From assembly GCF_001544535.1 (NCBI RefSeq), contig NZ_FCON02000081.1, positions 1 to 35,755 of the forward strand: 35,755 nt of DNA, read 5' to 3'. Numbering within the stretch: the first letter of the stretch is position 1; each line of letters opens with the position of its first letter. Both the position numbers and the translations under genes were made by a program. This document shows positions 25,246 through 33,937 of the stretch, piece by piece. This stretch comes from Caballeronia choica. GTDB lineage: Bacteria; Pseudomonadota; Gammaproteobacteria; Burkholderiales; Burkholderiaceae. The notes beneath the pieces were generated by a model. That model did no database searches and was not told the origin of the DNA. It saw only the letters and a list, made by a program, of their open reading frames with translations.

Positions 25246-27309
25246 TTAGTCCAGGCTTTCGATGACGTAGGTCTGGTAGTGGTCGAGCACCGCTTCCTGG
25301 CCGGGATAGATGACGATCGTGGTCGCGGGCTCCTCGATGATCGACGGTCCCGCGATGATGTTGCCGGGTGTCACTTTCGTGCCGTCGTACACCGGCACGT
25401 CGAGATAGCCGAGACCTTCGAAGCTCGCCGAACGCGTGCCCTTGCGCGCCTGATCCGGCTTCTCCGTGCCGAACGGCTGGCTGCGGTATTTCATCGTGTC
25501 GCGCGTGCCGATGAGGTCTGAGCGCACGCTGAGAATCTCGACCGGCTGTTCGGGCCGCTTGAACGAGTAAAGCTTCGCGTGCAGATCGTGGAAGTCCTGC
25601 AACGTCTTCTTGAGCGTGAGATCCGACACGCGCTTCGTGCGCGAGCGGATCGGCACGGTCACTTCGTGCGTCTGGCCGACATAGCGCATGTCGATGGAGC
25701 GTTGCGCAACGACTTCGATCACACCGTGCGCCGACGCAAGGAGCTCTTCCGGTTCACGCTCGATATCCTCGAAGATATGGTTGAGCACATCGAGATCCAC
25801 CTGACCGATACGCGCGATGTAGCTCTTGACCTTCGAGATCTTGAAGTCGGAAATGAGACAGCCCAGCGCGCAGAACACCCCGGCGTTCTTGGGCACGAGC
25901 ACCGTCTTGATGCCGAGATCCTTGGCCTGCACGCCCATGTGGATCGGCCCAGCGCCCCCGAACGCCATCAGCGCGAAGTCACGCGGATCGCGTCCGCGCG
26001 ACACCGACACGTAGCGCACCGCGTTGGTCATCGCACCGTTGGAGATGCGGAAGATGCCGCTCGCCGCCTCTTCCACCGTGATGCCCAGCGGCTTGGCGAT
26101 GCGCGTGCGAATCGCTTCGCGTGCCGCCTCGATATCGAGCGCGATCTTGCCGCCGCCGATGGCACCCGGATTCAGGTAGCCGAGAATCAGGTTGGCATCG
26201 GTGACGGTCGGCTCCTTGCCGCCGCGCCCATAGCAAGCAGGGCCGGGGTTGGAACTCGCGCTGCGCGGGCCCACGCGCAAGGCGCCGCCTTCGTCGATCC
26301 AGGCGATCGAACCGCCTCCTGTGCCGATCGAGTGGATGTCGATCATCGGCGCGGCAACGCGATAGCGATTGACCCACGAATCGACACCGATGTCCGGCGC
26401 GCCGTCGTTGATGAGGCAGACGTCGTAGCTCGTGCCGCCCATGTCGACCGCGATGATGTCCTTGAAACCCGACCATTCGCCCACCGCGATCGCCGCCGTG
26501 ACGCCGCCCGAAGGTCCCGACTGGATCAGTTCCACGCCGCGCTCCGTGCAGTACGCAAGATCCATCACGCCGCCGTTCGAGAGCTTGATGAACAGCTTCC
26601 CGCCGAAGCCGCTCTCGACGAGGCGCGCTTCCAGTCTGCGCAGATAGTTGCTGAGCTTCGGGCTCAGATAGGCGTTGAGCAGCGTGGTGCTGAAGCGCTC
26701 GAACTCGCGCACTTGCGGCAGCACTTCGGACGAGATGGAAATATGCGCGTCCGGCAACTCTTCGCGAACGATCTCGCGAGCGCGAATTTCATGGACGGCA
26801 TTCTGGAAAGAGAACAGAAAGCAGATCGCCACCGATTCGACGCCGAGCTTCCTGAGTTCGCGCGCCGCCTCGCGCACTTCGGCCTCGTCGAGCTCGAAGA
26901 CGATTTTTCCCTCGCTATCGATCCGCTCGGTCACGCCCTTGCGCTTCTGGCGCGGCACGATCGGAAAGGGCGCCGGCAGACGGATGTCGAAATGGTCCTC
27001 CTTGAAACCAGTGCGCAGTTCGATGATGTCGCGAAAACCCTTCGTCGTGATCATCCCGGTGTTGGCCCCCGCGTACTCCAGGATGGCATTGGTGACGACC
27101 GTTGTTCCGAGAACGAAAGAACTCGTCTCACGGAACAGCGTCTGCATGTCGGTGTGAAAATGCTCGGCCATCATGGCCACTGCATTGAGAATGCCGGTTG
27201 CCTCATCGGAAGGTATGGTCAGCGTCTTGCCGCTGAACGTTTCACCTCCATTTCGGACAACGAAATCTGTAAATGTCCCGCCGACGTCGATGCCAATTTC
27301 GTAGCCCAC
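25246..27309 (-). CDS. Hydantoinase/oxoprolinase A-type subunit (ATP-binding)
   Basis: A 687-residue HyuA-type protein. The ATP-binding phosphate loops of the ASKHA-like fold are visible, DVGGTFTD (residues 8-15) and VDMGGTSYDV in the second half, together with GTTVVTNAILE, SGPSGGV and GTGGGSIAWID. In this family ATP phosphorylates the carbonyl of a cyclic amide (hydantoin, oxoproline) or a ketone, allowing hydrolysis or carboxylation with the B subunits. The start is GTG 27309 with GGGAGAG upstream. It is the first gene of the operon; its promoter lies about 330 bases further on. Confidence 0.91.
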   Translation of the reverse strand: MGYEIGIDVGGTFTDFVVRNGGETFSGKTLTIPSDEATGILNAVAMMAEHFHTDMQTLFRETSSFVLGTTVVTNAILEYAGANTGMITTKGFRDIIELRTGFKEDHFDIRLPAPFPIVPRQKRKGVTERIDSEGKIVFELDEAEVREAARELRKLGVESVAICFLFSFQNAVHEIRAREIVREELPDAHISISSEVLPQVREFERFSTTLLNAYLSPKLSNYLRRLEARLVESGFGGKLFIKLSNGGVMDLAYCTERGVELIQSGPSGGVTAAIAVGEWSGFKDIIAVDMGGTSYDVCLINDGAPDIGVDSWVNRYRVAAPMIDIHSIGTGGGSIAWIDEGGALRVGPRSASSNPGPACYGRGGKEPTVTDANLILGYLNPGAIGGGKIALDIEAAREAIRTRIAKPLGITVEEAASGIFRISNGAMTNAVRYVSVSRGRDPRDFALMAFGGAGPIHMGVQAKDLGIKTVLVPKNAGVFCALGCLISDFKISKVKSYIARIGQVDLDVLNHIFEDIEREPEELLASAHGVIEVVAQRSIDMRYVGQTHEVTVPIRSRTKRVSDLTLKKTLQDFHDLHAKLYSFKRPEQPVEILSVRSDLIGTRDTMKYRSQPFGTEKPDQARKGTRSASFEGLGYLDVPVYDGTKVTPGNIIAGPSIIEEPATTIVIYPGQEAVLDHYQTYVIESLD

Positions 27310-27331
27310 GAACGCTCTCCCTTATCAACGT

Positions 27332-27357
27332 GCGCGGGCTGTCTCCGATGCCCGCGC
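27332..27357 (-). other. Hairpin in the hyuA leader
   Basis: A perfect 8-base-pair stem (GCGCGGGC / GCCCGCGC) with a 10-base loop lies about 22 bases before the hyuA start codon, inside the leader of roughly 320 bases expected from the promoter at 27634-27661. It is close enough to influence ribosome access. No other gene is recognised between 27310 and 27633. Confidence 0.4.
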
Positions 27358-27613
27358 TTATGCCAGATTTCGTCCTCGGAACTTGCTGCGTTCATCGGAC
27401 GACCGCACAGTTCGACAGCGCCGCACGACGTCCCGATGTGAATCAGGAGACGTCAAGCCGCCGATCTGCCACCTTTGCAAAGCAACATGCAAATGATTTC
27501 AATGCGCCGGAAAATATCTCGTGGGCGCGGGCTTTTCGCGCACCGTATTGATCCGCCGCCATGCCAAACGCAACCCGAAAGTATCAATGCATTTTTATGA
27601 CATCGATCACCTT

Positions 27614-27661
27614 ATAGGTAGCGCTACGAATTCAGTATAGGTAATTTAACCTGTAAATCAA
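27614..27661 (-). promoter_or_regulatory. hyuA operon promoter with TetR-type operators
   Basis: On the minus strand a -35 box TTGATT (27661-27656) and a -10 box TATACT (27639-27634) are 16 bases apart. Between and overlapping them is the inverted repeat ACAGGT-TAAATT-ACCTAT (27637-27654). Immediately downstream is a second, weaker copy, ATTCGT-AGCGCT-ACCTAT (27614-27631). The operator sits in the same register as at the DUF1329 and tetR promoters, so repression by the adjacent TetR protein is the natural prediction. Confidence 0.72.
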
Positions 27662-27722
27662 GGTTGAGTCTTTGTTAAAATGCGGCTTTGTTGGCTAGGA
27701 CATACCCTGACTCATCCTATTA

Positions 27723-27740
27723 ATAGGTATGTTAACCGCC
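27723..27740 (-). promoter_or_regulatory. Additional half-conserved TetR-type site
   Basis: One good half site, ATAGGT (27723-27728), followed after six bases by ACCGCC, which matches the second half only partly. It lies about 70 bases upstream of the hyuA -35 box and could be an auxiliary operator or chance. Between here and the tetR stop (27921) I see nothing else. Confidence 0.35.
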
Positions 27741-27920
27741 TAAAACGCTCGCGCAGGAAGATATGGGCAATGCGGCGGCGTGCGCCGAGGCGGCGCGTTT
27801 AGCGCGCCATCAGGAGGGAGAAGGCGATGATTCAGCCGGGAGGCTTTAGCTCGAAATACGGAAGGAACATCTTTATGGCGACGCGGCGAACGAGCGGTCG
27901 CCGGAGCACAGCATGGCAAC

Positions 27921-28610
27921 TCAGGTTGAGGCGTTGCTCAGCGCTCTCCAGACGCCCTTCGTCGCGCGTCGCAACGCTTCGCGCTCGGGCACGCTCGGCC
28001 CGCTGCGCCGACAGAACACGATCAGCCCTTGGACATGCGCCATGATCAGCGTGCCGCGCATGGTGCATTCCGCGGCCGACAGGGTTGGATTGATCGCCGC
28101 GATGAGATCGATCCAGATCTGGCAGAGTTGCTTGTTCCCCTCCACGACGAGTTCGCTCACGCCTTTGTCGCGCTCCGCCAGCGTCCAGATGTCGAGACAG
28201 AAGGCCGCTACGCTCGACTTCGGCTGGGTCGCATCGACCAGAACGTCGTCGAAAAAATCGTCGATCAGCGCATCGAGACGCGCTTCCGGCGTGCGGAGCT
28301 TGTTCTCGCTCAGCTTCGAATAGCGCTCGATGTAGCGGCTGTAGGATTCGCGGATCGTCGCGTGCAGCAGTTGTTCCCGCGTACCGAAGTAGTGCTGCAA
28401 CGTGCTGAGCCTGATGCCGACGGCCTGGGCCACACGGTTCGCGCTGTAGCCCGCGTAGCCTTCCGAAGCAAAGACTTCGATTGACGCCTCGAGGATTTCA
28501 GGGATGCGGCTTGCCTTGTTTCCGCGCAGTCTCACTTTCGTGTCGGCGGGCTTGTCCCGTTCTTTACCGAGAATGTCCGCCGAAGTGATTTTGATCGCCA
28601 TCGTTTTCAT
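27921..28610 (-). CDS. TetR-family transcriptional regulator
   Basis: A 229-residue TetR-type repressor. The N-terminal helix-turn-helix is clear: IPEILEASIEVFASEGYAGY, then SANRVAQAVGIRLSTLQHYF and GTREQLL (about residues 37-83), preceded by a basic extension of some 35 residues. The C-terminal all-helical domain would bind the inducer and dimerise. It is encoded upstream of the hydantoinase-Rieske operon on the same strand, and its own promoter has the same inverted repeat as the two operon promoters, so it probably represses itself and both operons. ATG 28610 is used; ATG 28601 is an alternative. Confidence 0.92.
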   Translation of the reverse strand: MKTMAIKITSADILGKERDKPADTKVRLRGNKASRIPEILEASIEVFASEGYAGYSANRVAQAVGIRLSTLQHYFGTREQLLHATIRESYSRYIERYSKLSENKLRTPEARLDALIDDFFDDVLVDATQPKSSVAAFCLDIWTLAERDKGVSELVVEGNKQLCQIWIDLIAAINPTLSAAECTMRGTLIMAHVQGLIVFCRRSGPSVPEREALRRATKGVWRALSNAST

Positions 28611-28750
28611 CAGGAAGTTCCAGTATCGAATTTCTCGTCTTCACGGCAGCGACGGGCATTTCCGACCATTGCGCGGCGCTTGGCCACTTCGCCACGGATA
28701 GCCTGCGATATCACGATGCACACGCCGCAATCTTAGCACGTCAGAACGGT

Positions 28751-28778
28751 AGAATAGGTTCGATTACCTATAACCAGA
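28751..28778 (-). promoter_or_regulatory. tetR promoter with perfect TetR-type operator
   Basis: The perfect inverted repeat ATAGGT-N6-ACCTAT lies at 28754-28771, about 145 bases before the tetR start. On the minus strand its last three bases begin a -10-like TATTCT (28756-28751), the register seen at the two operon promoters; the -35 (TCTGGT, 16 bases upstream) is weak. This is the best-conserved copy and is expected to give autoregulation. Confidence 0.65.
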
Positions 28779-29368
28779 TGGACCGTCAGGTCCGTTGAGT
28801 GTCTTGCAAACGGCGCGCATGGACGAGTAGATCGAGATGTTCCGGCGCCGCGACTCGCCGTGCAAGGGCCATCACTGGCGGGCGATATCGACGCGAAGAG
28901 TGGCCGGCAGTTCCCGTTCGCCTCGCCGGTCGATCACGTTCCAACCGGCGACATCAACGACGTGCCGACCGTCTTTCGGGACCAAGGTACGCTCTCGGCG
29001 ATTCTCCGGAGGCTTCGCAACAGACAGACTGGAGTCGAGACGCCCAAGCGCCCCGCTTCCAACCGACTGATGAATCGCATAGCGGGGGCGATGCCCCGCA
29101 CATTGACGCAACCCTTCAGGGTCTCCGTGTGCGCCCTTCCTCGTCGCATCCGTTGATGAACGTCTCATCATCGACGCGGCTCGCGATCACATCGAGTTGC
29201 ACACGCGGGATGCATTTCGCGGCGAACTCGGCGATTTCGGCGCGCGGCGACTGCGTATCGCCGAAAAGTGGATCGGTCAAGTCACGGCAGCGTAGCTCAC
29301 TTCATCGGATCGGTATAGGCGGGACGCGACCCATTGCCGCTTGAATGACGATTCGTGGGGCTTCAGTT
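28779..29368. other. About 590 bases with no recognised gene
   Basis: Between the tetR promoter and the IS1182 element only short, overlapping frames are present. A 99-codon minus-strand frame (29171-28872, containing RHVVDVAGWNVIDRRGE) and a plus-strand frame ending at 29295 (containing DERLIIDAARDHIELHTRD) look protein-like, but I recognise no family and neither has a convincing start. Confidence 0.4.
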
Positions 29369-31010
29369 GGCCCAGAGCGTGTCAAAACGCGTAGCCACTG
29401 TGAATTGACGAAACCTGGCTCGGCGCAGGTCGCGGCTTTTCGATTGCGGCAACCCGAACGTCAAATCACAGCCGAACACATCGCAAAGGCTCAACAACCC
29501 CGTACGGGCCTGACGCCCTCATCGCCTTCATAACCGCTTCTGAACCGAGTAGCTTGATCACCCGCTTCATGTTGTACGCGAGCACGTGCAAGCTCATCTC
29601 CGTGCTCACCCGCCCGATGGTCCGTGTCAGGAAATGAGTGGCGCCCATCCATGCCTTGATCGTGCCGAACGGGGGCTCGACAGTCTGTCGCCGGATACGC
29701 ATCATCTCAGGCGCTTGATCAAGCCGCACCTGCATCTCATCAAGAACCGCTTCGTGCTCCCAGCGTGCCACCCGTCGTTGAGGGCCCGGCGTACAGTCCC
29801 CTTTTAGCGGACATTGCTGGCAATTCGAACTCCAGTACTTACTGATCTTCAGGCCGCGCTCAACGGTCGAGAATCGCCAGAGGAGCCGCTCGCCGGCCGG
29901 GCACCGATATTCGTTCGTCTGTGCGTTGTAAATGAAGTCATCCTTGCCGAAGCGGCCATGAGCCGTTGCGCTTGATGTCACCGTCTTCGGAACGAACACG
30001 CTTATCCCGGCCTCATGGCATGCGAGTATCTCCTCGCTCTTGTAGTAGCCGCAATCCGCAACTGCGGTGAGCTTGTCGACGGCCCTCTCTGTACGAGCAA
30101 GCTTCGCCATCGACGTCAACTGATCACGATCAATGCCATCATTGGTAACGACGCGCGCGACGATCAGATGGTGCTTCGTGTCCACCGCCGTCTGGACGTT
30201 GTAGCCGACGACTCCGGTTCCTCGTGTCTTCATCGAACGGGCATCCGGATCCGTGAGCGATACCTGTTTGTCGGGTGCCGCGTTGAGTTGGACCCCGATC
30301 TCCTTGAGACTTCGCATCTGTTCCTTCAAGGCCGTAATCTTGTCCTGCAGTCGCGCTGTTCTGGCCTTCGCAATCGCAGGCTCCTGTCGATCCGCTGTGT
30401 CCATCGCCTCGAGATAGCGAGCGATACTTGACTCGATGTCGCGCATGCGTCGTTCGAGCTTGGCGCTCGTGAAGTTGCGGTCACGATGGTTCACCGCCTT
30501 GAACTTGCTGCCGTCGATCGCAACGATCGCTTCGGCGAAGAGGTCCAGACGCTGGCATAGCAAGACGAACTGACGGCAGACGCTGCGGATCGCTTTGCCG
30601 TTGTCTTTACGGAACCGCGCAATGGTCTTGAAGTCCGGCGCTAGGCGGCCGGTGAGCCACATCAATTCGACGTTGCGTTGTGCCTCGCGTTCAAGACGAC
30701 GGCTGGATTGAATACGATTCAGGTAACCGTAGATGTAGATCTTGAGCATCACCTCGGGGTGGTATGACGGCCGACCGGACAGCGCTGGTTCGACGCCTTC
30801 AAACCCGAGCTTATGAAGGTCAAGCTCATCTACAAAGACATCAACTACGCGCACGGGATTCGTGTCCGTCACGTAGTCATCAAGCTTCTGGGAGGAGAAA
30901 GCTTTGCGTACGATTTTCGCCTTGAACGAACCGTTTCATCTTGCTCATCTCCTCGCTACCAGATGAGCTACTTTAGCACTACAAAATTTAATTTTGACAC
31001 AGTCTGGGCC
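29369..31010 (-). mobile_element. IS1182-family insertion sequence, frameshifted
   Basis: The 1642-base element is bounded by inverted repeats that match at 17 of 19 positions: GGCCCAGAGCGTGTCAAAA at 29369, and GGCCCAGACTGTGTCAAAA read inward from 31010. No target duplication is visible. The transposase gene is disrupted near its start, so the element is probably immobile by itself. Confidence 0.8.
29466..30948 (-). pseudogene. IS1182-family transposase, N-terminal frameshift
   Basis: The 468-codon frame from 30872 contains the IS1182 transposase body (DVFVDELDLHKLGFEG, ATPase-free DDE domain with AIDGSKFKAVN and ADCGYYKSEE, the CxxC zinc segment CQQCPLKGDC, and EPPFGTIKAWMG). The normal N-terminus, MSKMKRFVQGENRTQSFLLPEA, is 22 codons long and begins at ATG 30948 behind GAGGAG, but is in another frame. 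One base is missing near 30881-30886, where LPEA should run into LDDYV. The intact part lacks a plausible start, so expression of full-length transposase is unlikely. Confidence 0.82.
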
Positions 31011-31136
31011 GCCAATTGCCCTCGCAGACCGCCCGGGCGCTCCGACATGCCGCCGCCCAGGCCGTCGCCGTCAGTTCCCGCCAGCGCCATCGACTTACGC
31101 TGGGCAGCCCCGCAGCCGATGATGTCGGGTACGGCT

Positions 31137-31420
31137 CTACCCTTGGCCGGTCCTGCGGCCCGCCTTCTTGCGAGGAGGCGTTACCGGTGCGGCCACGCGC
31201 GGCGCGCGCTTCGCAGGTGGCCGCGCCGCCAGCACCGCATTCGCGCTGGCAAGTTCCCTCTGCATGCGCTCGAGTTGCCCGCTGAGCGCCTTGTTCTCTG
31301 CCCGCCCAGCCGAGAGATGCCCTTCCAGAGTGCCCACCTGATGACGCAAGTCGCCGACCTGCGCCCGGAGCGCCGCTTCCTGCTTCCGATATCGGTCCTC
31401 GCGCTGATCCGACTTACGAG
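31137..31420 (-). pseudogene. C-terminal fragment of a KfrA-like DNA-binding protein
   Basis: About 94 codons up to a stop at 31137 encode a coiled coil rich in Ala, Arg, Glu and Leu (EAALRAQVGDLRHQVGTLEG, ELASANAVLAARPPAKRAPR) with a basic tail. This resembles the C-terminal part of KfrA-type proteins, which are common on plasmids. It is cut at 31420 by the IS6-type element, and the DNA-binding N-terminus is missing. The 126 bases between the IS1182 end and this stop show nothing recognisable. Family assignment is tentative because coiled coils are poorly specific. Confidence 0.5.
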
Positions 31421-31733
31421 GGCTTTGTCGCAGTAAGTGTCGGGTATCATGCGCCTCACAATAGAACGATCGGACGCGTGATGACGATTCTGAATCCAGC
31501 ATTGGCACGGGTGCTCAGGCGTTTGCACTATCCGCTCGACGTGATCCTGACGTGCGTGCGCTGGTATGTGGCCTATCCGCTGAGCCTTCGACACCTGGAA
31601 GAATGATATGAACGCCTCCCACCCGTGAGCGGTGGAAGCGAAGAAGGAAGGTGGACCCTCACGGGCCGACGGCATCAAAGTGCCCAGGGTGGTAGATCAT
31701 GCAGATCTTCACAGACAAACTGGAGGGTCCGAC

Positions 31734-32753
31734 ATGAAGCTTACGACAGTGGGTGTGGACATTGCAAAGAGCGTGATGCAGCTCCATTACGTCGACGCGG
31801 AAACGGGCGAGATCGTGAACAAACCGGTCAAGCGCGTGGCGTTTCTCGAGCACTTCGCGAACCGGTCGCCGTGCCTGATCGGGATGGAAGCCTGCGGCGG
31901 CTCGCAGCACTGGGCGCGCAAGCTCACGGCGATGGGCCATCAGGTGAAGCTTATGCCAGGGAAGTTCGTGAAGGCATTCGTGATGGGCAACAAAAATGAT
32001 GCAGCCGATGCGCGTGCGATCTGGATGGCGGTGCAGCAGCCGGGCAAATCGGTCGCGGTGAAGACGGAAACGCAGCAGGCCGTACTGGGACTGCACCGGA
32101 TGCGAGAGCAACTGGTGAAGTTCCGCACGATGCAGACGAATAGTCTGCGCGGCCTGCTGACCGAGTACGGCGAAGTGATGGGCAAGGGCCGGCCTGCTCT
32201 GGACAAAGCGATTCCGGGCGTACTGGAGCGGCTGGTGGATCGTTTGCCGACAATCCTGATCGACACGCTGCGCGAACAGTGGAACGGACTGGCTGAACTG
32301 GATAAACAGATTGCCCAGATCGAACGACGTCTGCAGACGTGGATGAAAAAGGACAACGCTTGCAAAGCGATCGCCGCAATACCGGGCGTCGGTCTGCTAA
32401 CGGCGACGGCAGCGGTCGCAACAATGGGCGACGCGAAGACATTCCGGTCGGGGCGCGAGTTCGCGGCCTGGATCGGATTGGTGCCAGCGCAGACAGGATC
32501 TGGTGGCAAGGTCCAGCTCCAGGGGATCAGCAGGCGTGGTGACACATATCTGCGCACGTTGTTGATTCACGGCGCGCGCAGTGTGCTCTTCCACGCGAAA
32601 GAACCGGGGCCATGGATTGAGCAGATAAAAAAGCGGCGACCACTGAATGTGGTGATCGCCGCGCAGGCCAACAAGATGGCCCGGATGATCTGGGCGATCC
32701 TCGCGCACGACAGGCCGTATGAAAAGAGTTACGTGAGCGTGAAGCCGGTCTGA
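31734..32753 (+). CDS. IS110-family (DEDD) transposase
   Basis: A 339-residue IS110-type transposase. The RuvC-like N-terminal domain starts TTVGVDIAKSVMQLHYVD (first Asp) and carries MEACGGSQHW and NKNDAADARAI (further acidic residues). The C-terminal Tnp2 domain has AIPGVGLLTATA and SRRGDTYLRTLL, with the serine nucleophile expected near the latter. ATG 31734 follows GGAGGG and was preferred to a start 34 codons earlier. Members recombine DNA with guidance from a noncoding RNA of the element. The gene is intact. Confidence 0.92.
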   Translation: MKLTTVGVDIAKSVMQLHYVDAETGEIVNKPVKRVAFLEHFANRSPCLIGMEACGGSQHWARKLTAMGHQVKLMPGKFVKAFVMGNKNDAADARAIWMAVQQPGKSVAVKTETQQAVLGLHRMREQLVKFRTMQTNSLRGLLTEYGEVMGKGRPALDKAIPGVLERLVDRLPTILIDTLREQWNGLAELDKQIAQIERRLQTWMKKDNACKAIAAIPGVGLLTATAAVATMGDAKTFRSGREFAAWIGLVPAQTGSGGKVQLQGISRRGDTYLRTLLIHGARSVLFHAKEPGPWIEQIKKRRPLNVVIAAQANKMARMIWAILAHDRPYEKSYVSVKPV

Positions 32754-32756
32754 CTG

Positions 32757-33016
32757 GTGAGCGGTACGCAGGAAGATCAATTTTTACCGGATGACACGTC
32801 GAAAGGTTGCGCTGGCAATCGTATGCGATGACAACACAGGCCGGACCGGGACTCGCTAAACCTGAATCATCTCTAGAGCTTCGGGCTCGTTTGAAGAATG
32901 AGGTGTGGGTCAGCGGATTTCATAGTGGGCCGCAGCGGATCAGGCTGCAACAAGCCCGGATATAGAGCTGCAACCCATCCTGTCGTCGTCTGAGCACACG
33001 AATAGCCGTCGCAAAC
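32757..33016 (+). ncRNA. Candidate bridge/seek RNA region of the IS110 element
   Basis: The 260-base noncoding tail of the element is where IS1111-group elements encode their guide RNA. At 32866-32874 it reads ATCATCTCT, exactly complementary to AGAGATGAT at the right insertion junction (33032-33040). Directly after it is a small hairpin (GAGC-TTCGG-GCTC, 32876-32888), then GAAGA (32893-32897), which is identical to the left side of the target. This is the layout expected of a target-binding loop. RNA boundaries and the donor loop were not identified. Confidence 0.5.
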
Positions 33017-33493
33017 GGGAGGCGTTCATATAGAGATGATGGCGGAGCGCGGAATCTCAGTCGACCATTCAACCGTGCACCGCTGGGCCATCAAGGTGTT
33101 GCCGGTACTGGAGAAGACCTTTCGCCGCCACAAGAAAGCCGTCGGCCGGAGCTGGCGAATGGACGAAACGTATATCAAGGTCCGAGGCCAGTGGAAGTAT
33201 TTGTACCGCGCAGTCGACAAGGAGGGTAACACGGTGGATTTTCTGCTGCGCGCCCATCGTGACAAGGCCGCGGCGAGGCGTTACTTCGAAAAGTCAATCG
33301 AGCAAAACGGTGAACCCGAGACGGTGACAATCGATAAAAGCGGTGCGAACCTCGCCGCGCTGGACGCTCTCAACGCGGAGCGGGGAAACACCGATAAAGA
33401 TTCGCCAGAACAAGTATCTGAACAGTAAGCGGCTCAGGAGGGCCGTTCTGGCGTACCGATAGAGGTTTTGGATAGTTTGGTATCCACCAAATT

Positions 33494-33937
33494 ATGGTGG
33501 GAGCCAAAGTGGACAAGACGTGGGACGAGCGCGCCGCAGGCGGCGCATATAAGCGGCCGAATTTTCCAACCGAGTTCAAACGGCAACTGGTTGAACAATC
33601 GTTCGAGCCGGGGGCGTCGGTAGCGTTGATCGCGCGCAGTAACGATATTAATGCGAACCTGTTGTTCAAATGGCGGCGGCGTTATCTGGCAGGAGAGTAC
33701 GGTTTGCCAGCGCTGCCGGAGGGCGCAGCGCCGAAACGCATACAGCAGGAGCCTTCGCTGTTGCCTGTGGATGTCGTCGCTGAGGCCGCCGAACATAGGC
33801 CATCGACGATGACCGTCGATACGGTACAGTCTCCAGAGGATCTTTGTGAGATCGAGTTCGACCGTGCACGCCTGAGAGTTCGCGGCAACGTGTCACCAGA
33901 TATGCTGCGCCTGCTGATCCGGGAGCTTACCCGATGA
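33494..33937 (+). CDS. tnpA: IS66-family accessory protein TnpA
   Basis: A 147-residue IS66 Orf1 protein. The N-terminal helix-turn-helix resembles IS3/IS66 TnpA (FPTEFKRQLVEQSFEPGASV, then NDINANLLFKWRRRYLAGEY), and the C-terminus ends with the family pattern GNVSPDMLRLLIRELTR. Its stop overlaps the tnpB start by 4 bases. It is needed for transposition in the family but its precise role is unclear. Confidence 0.88.
   Translation: MVGAKVDKTWDERAAGGAYKRPNFPTEFKRQLVEQSFEPGASVALIARSNDINANLLFKWRRRYLAGEYGLPALPEGAAPKRIQQEPSLLPVDVVAEAAEHRPSTMTVDTVQSPEDLCEIEFDRARLRVRGNVSPDMLRLLIRELTR

Larger units (their letters stand above)
31603..33034 (+). mobile_element. IS110-family element, IS1111 subgroup
   Basis: The element of about 1430 bases disrupts the IS6 transposase. 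It has a perfect 15-base subterminal inverted repeat: ATATGAACGCCTCCC at 31606-31620 and GGGAGGCGTTCATAT at 33017-33031. Subterminal repeats and a long noncoding stretch 3' of the gene mark the IS1111 subgroup. The bases AGA occur at both junctions, so the exact ends are ambiguous by three bases. Transposase and ends are intact. Confidence 0.85.
31421..33424 (+). mobile_element. IS6-family element, split by IS110 and truncated by IS66
   Basis: The left end begins GGCTTTGTCGCA at 31421, an IS6-type terminus, 60 bases before the transposase start. The element is interrupted at about 31602-33032 by an IS110-type element and cut at 33424 by an IS66-type element. The right end is absent in this window. 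Confidence 0.75.
31481..33424 (+). pseudogene. IS6-family transposase, interrupted in two places
   Basis: The N-terminal 41 codons (31481-31603) include LDVILTCVRWYVAYPLSLRH and stop at once in the IS110 sequence. Joining the flanks restores HLEEMMAERGISVDHSTVHRW. The second part (33036-33424) carries DDE residues in WRMDETYIKV and VTIDKSGANL. An extra base near 33385 shifts the frame; the original frame can be followed as TPIKIRQNKYLN up to the IS66 end at 33425. The final catalytic Glu and the C-terminus are missing. The gene has thus been hit three times and is dead. Confidence 0.85.

Noticed and set aside
25579-27441. A 620-codon plus-strand open frame opposite the HyuA gene
   Set aside because: It is a shadow of the high-GC HyuA gene, with no recognisable domains and a His/Arg-rich composition. 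The minus-strand frame has clear family motifs.
28799-29344. A 181-codon plus-strand open frame
   Set aside because: Composition is Arg/Ser-rich as in shadow frames, there is no ribosome binding site, and competing frames in the same stretch look equally weak.
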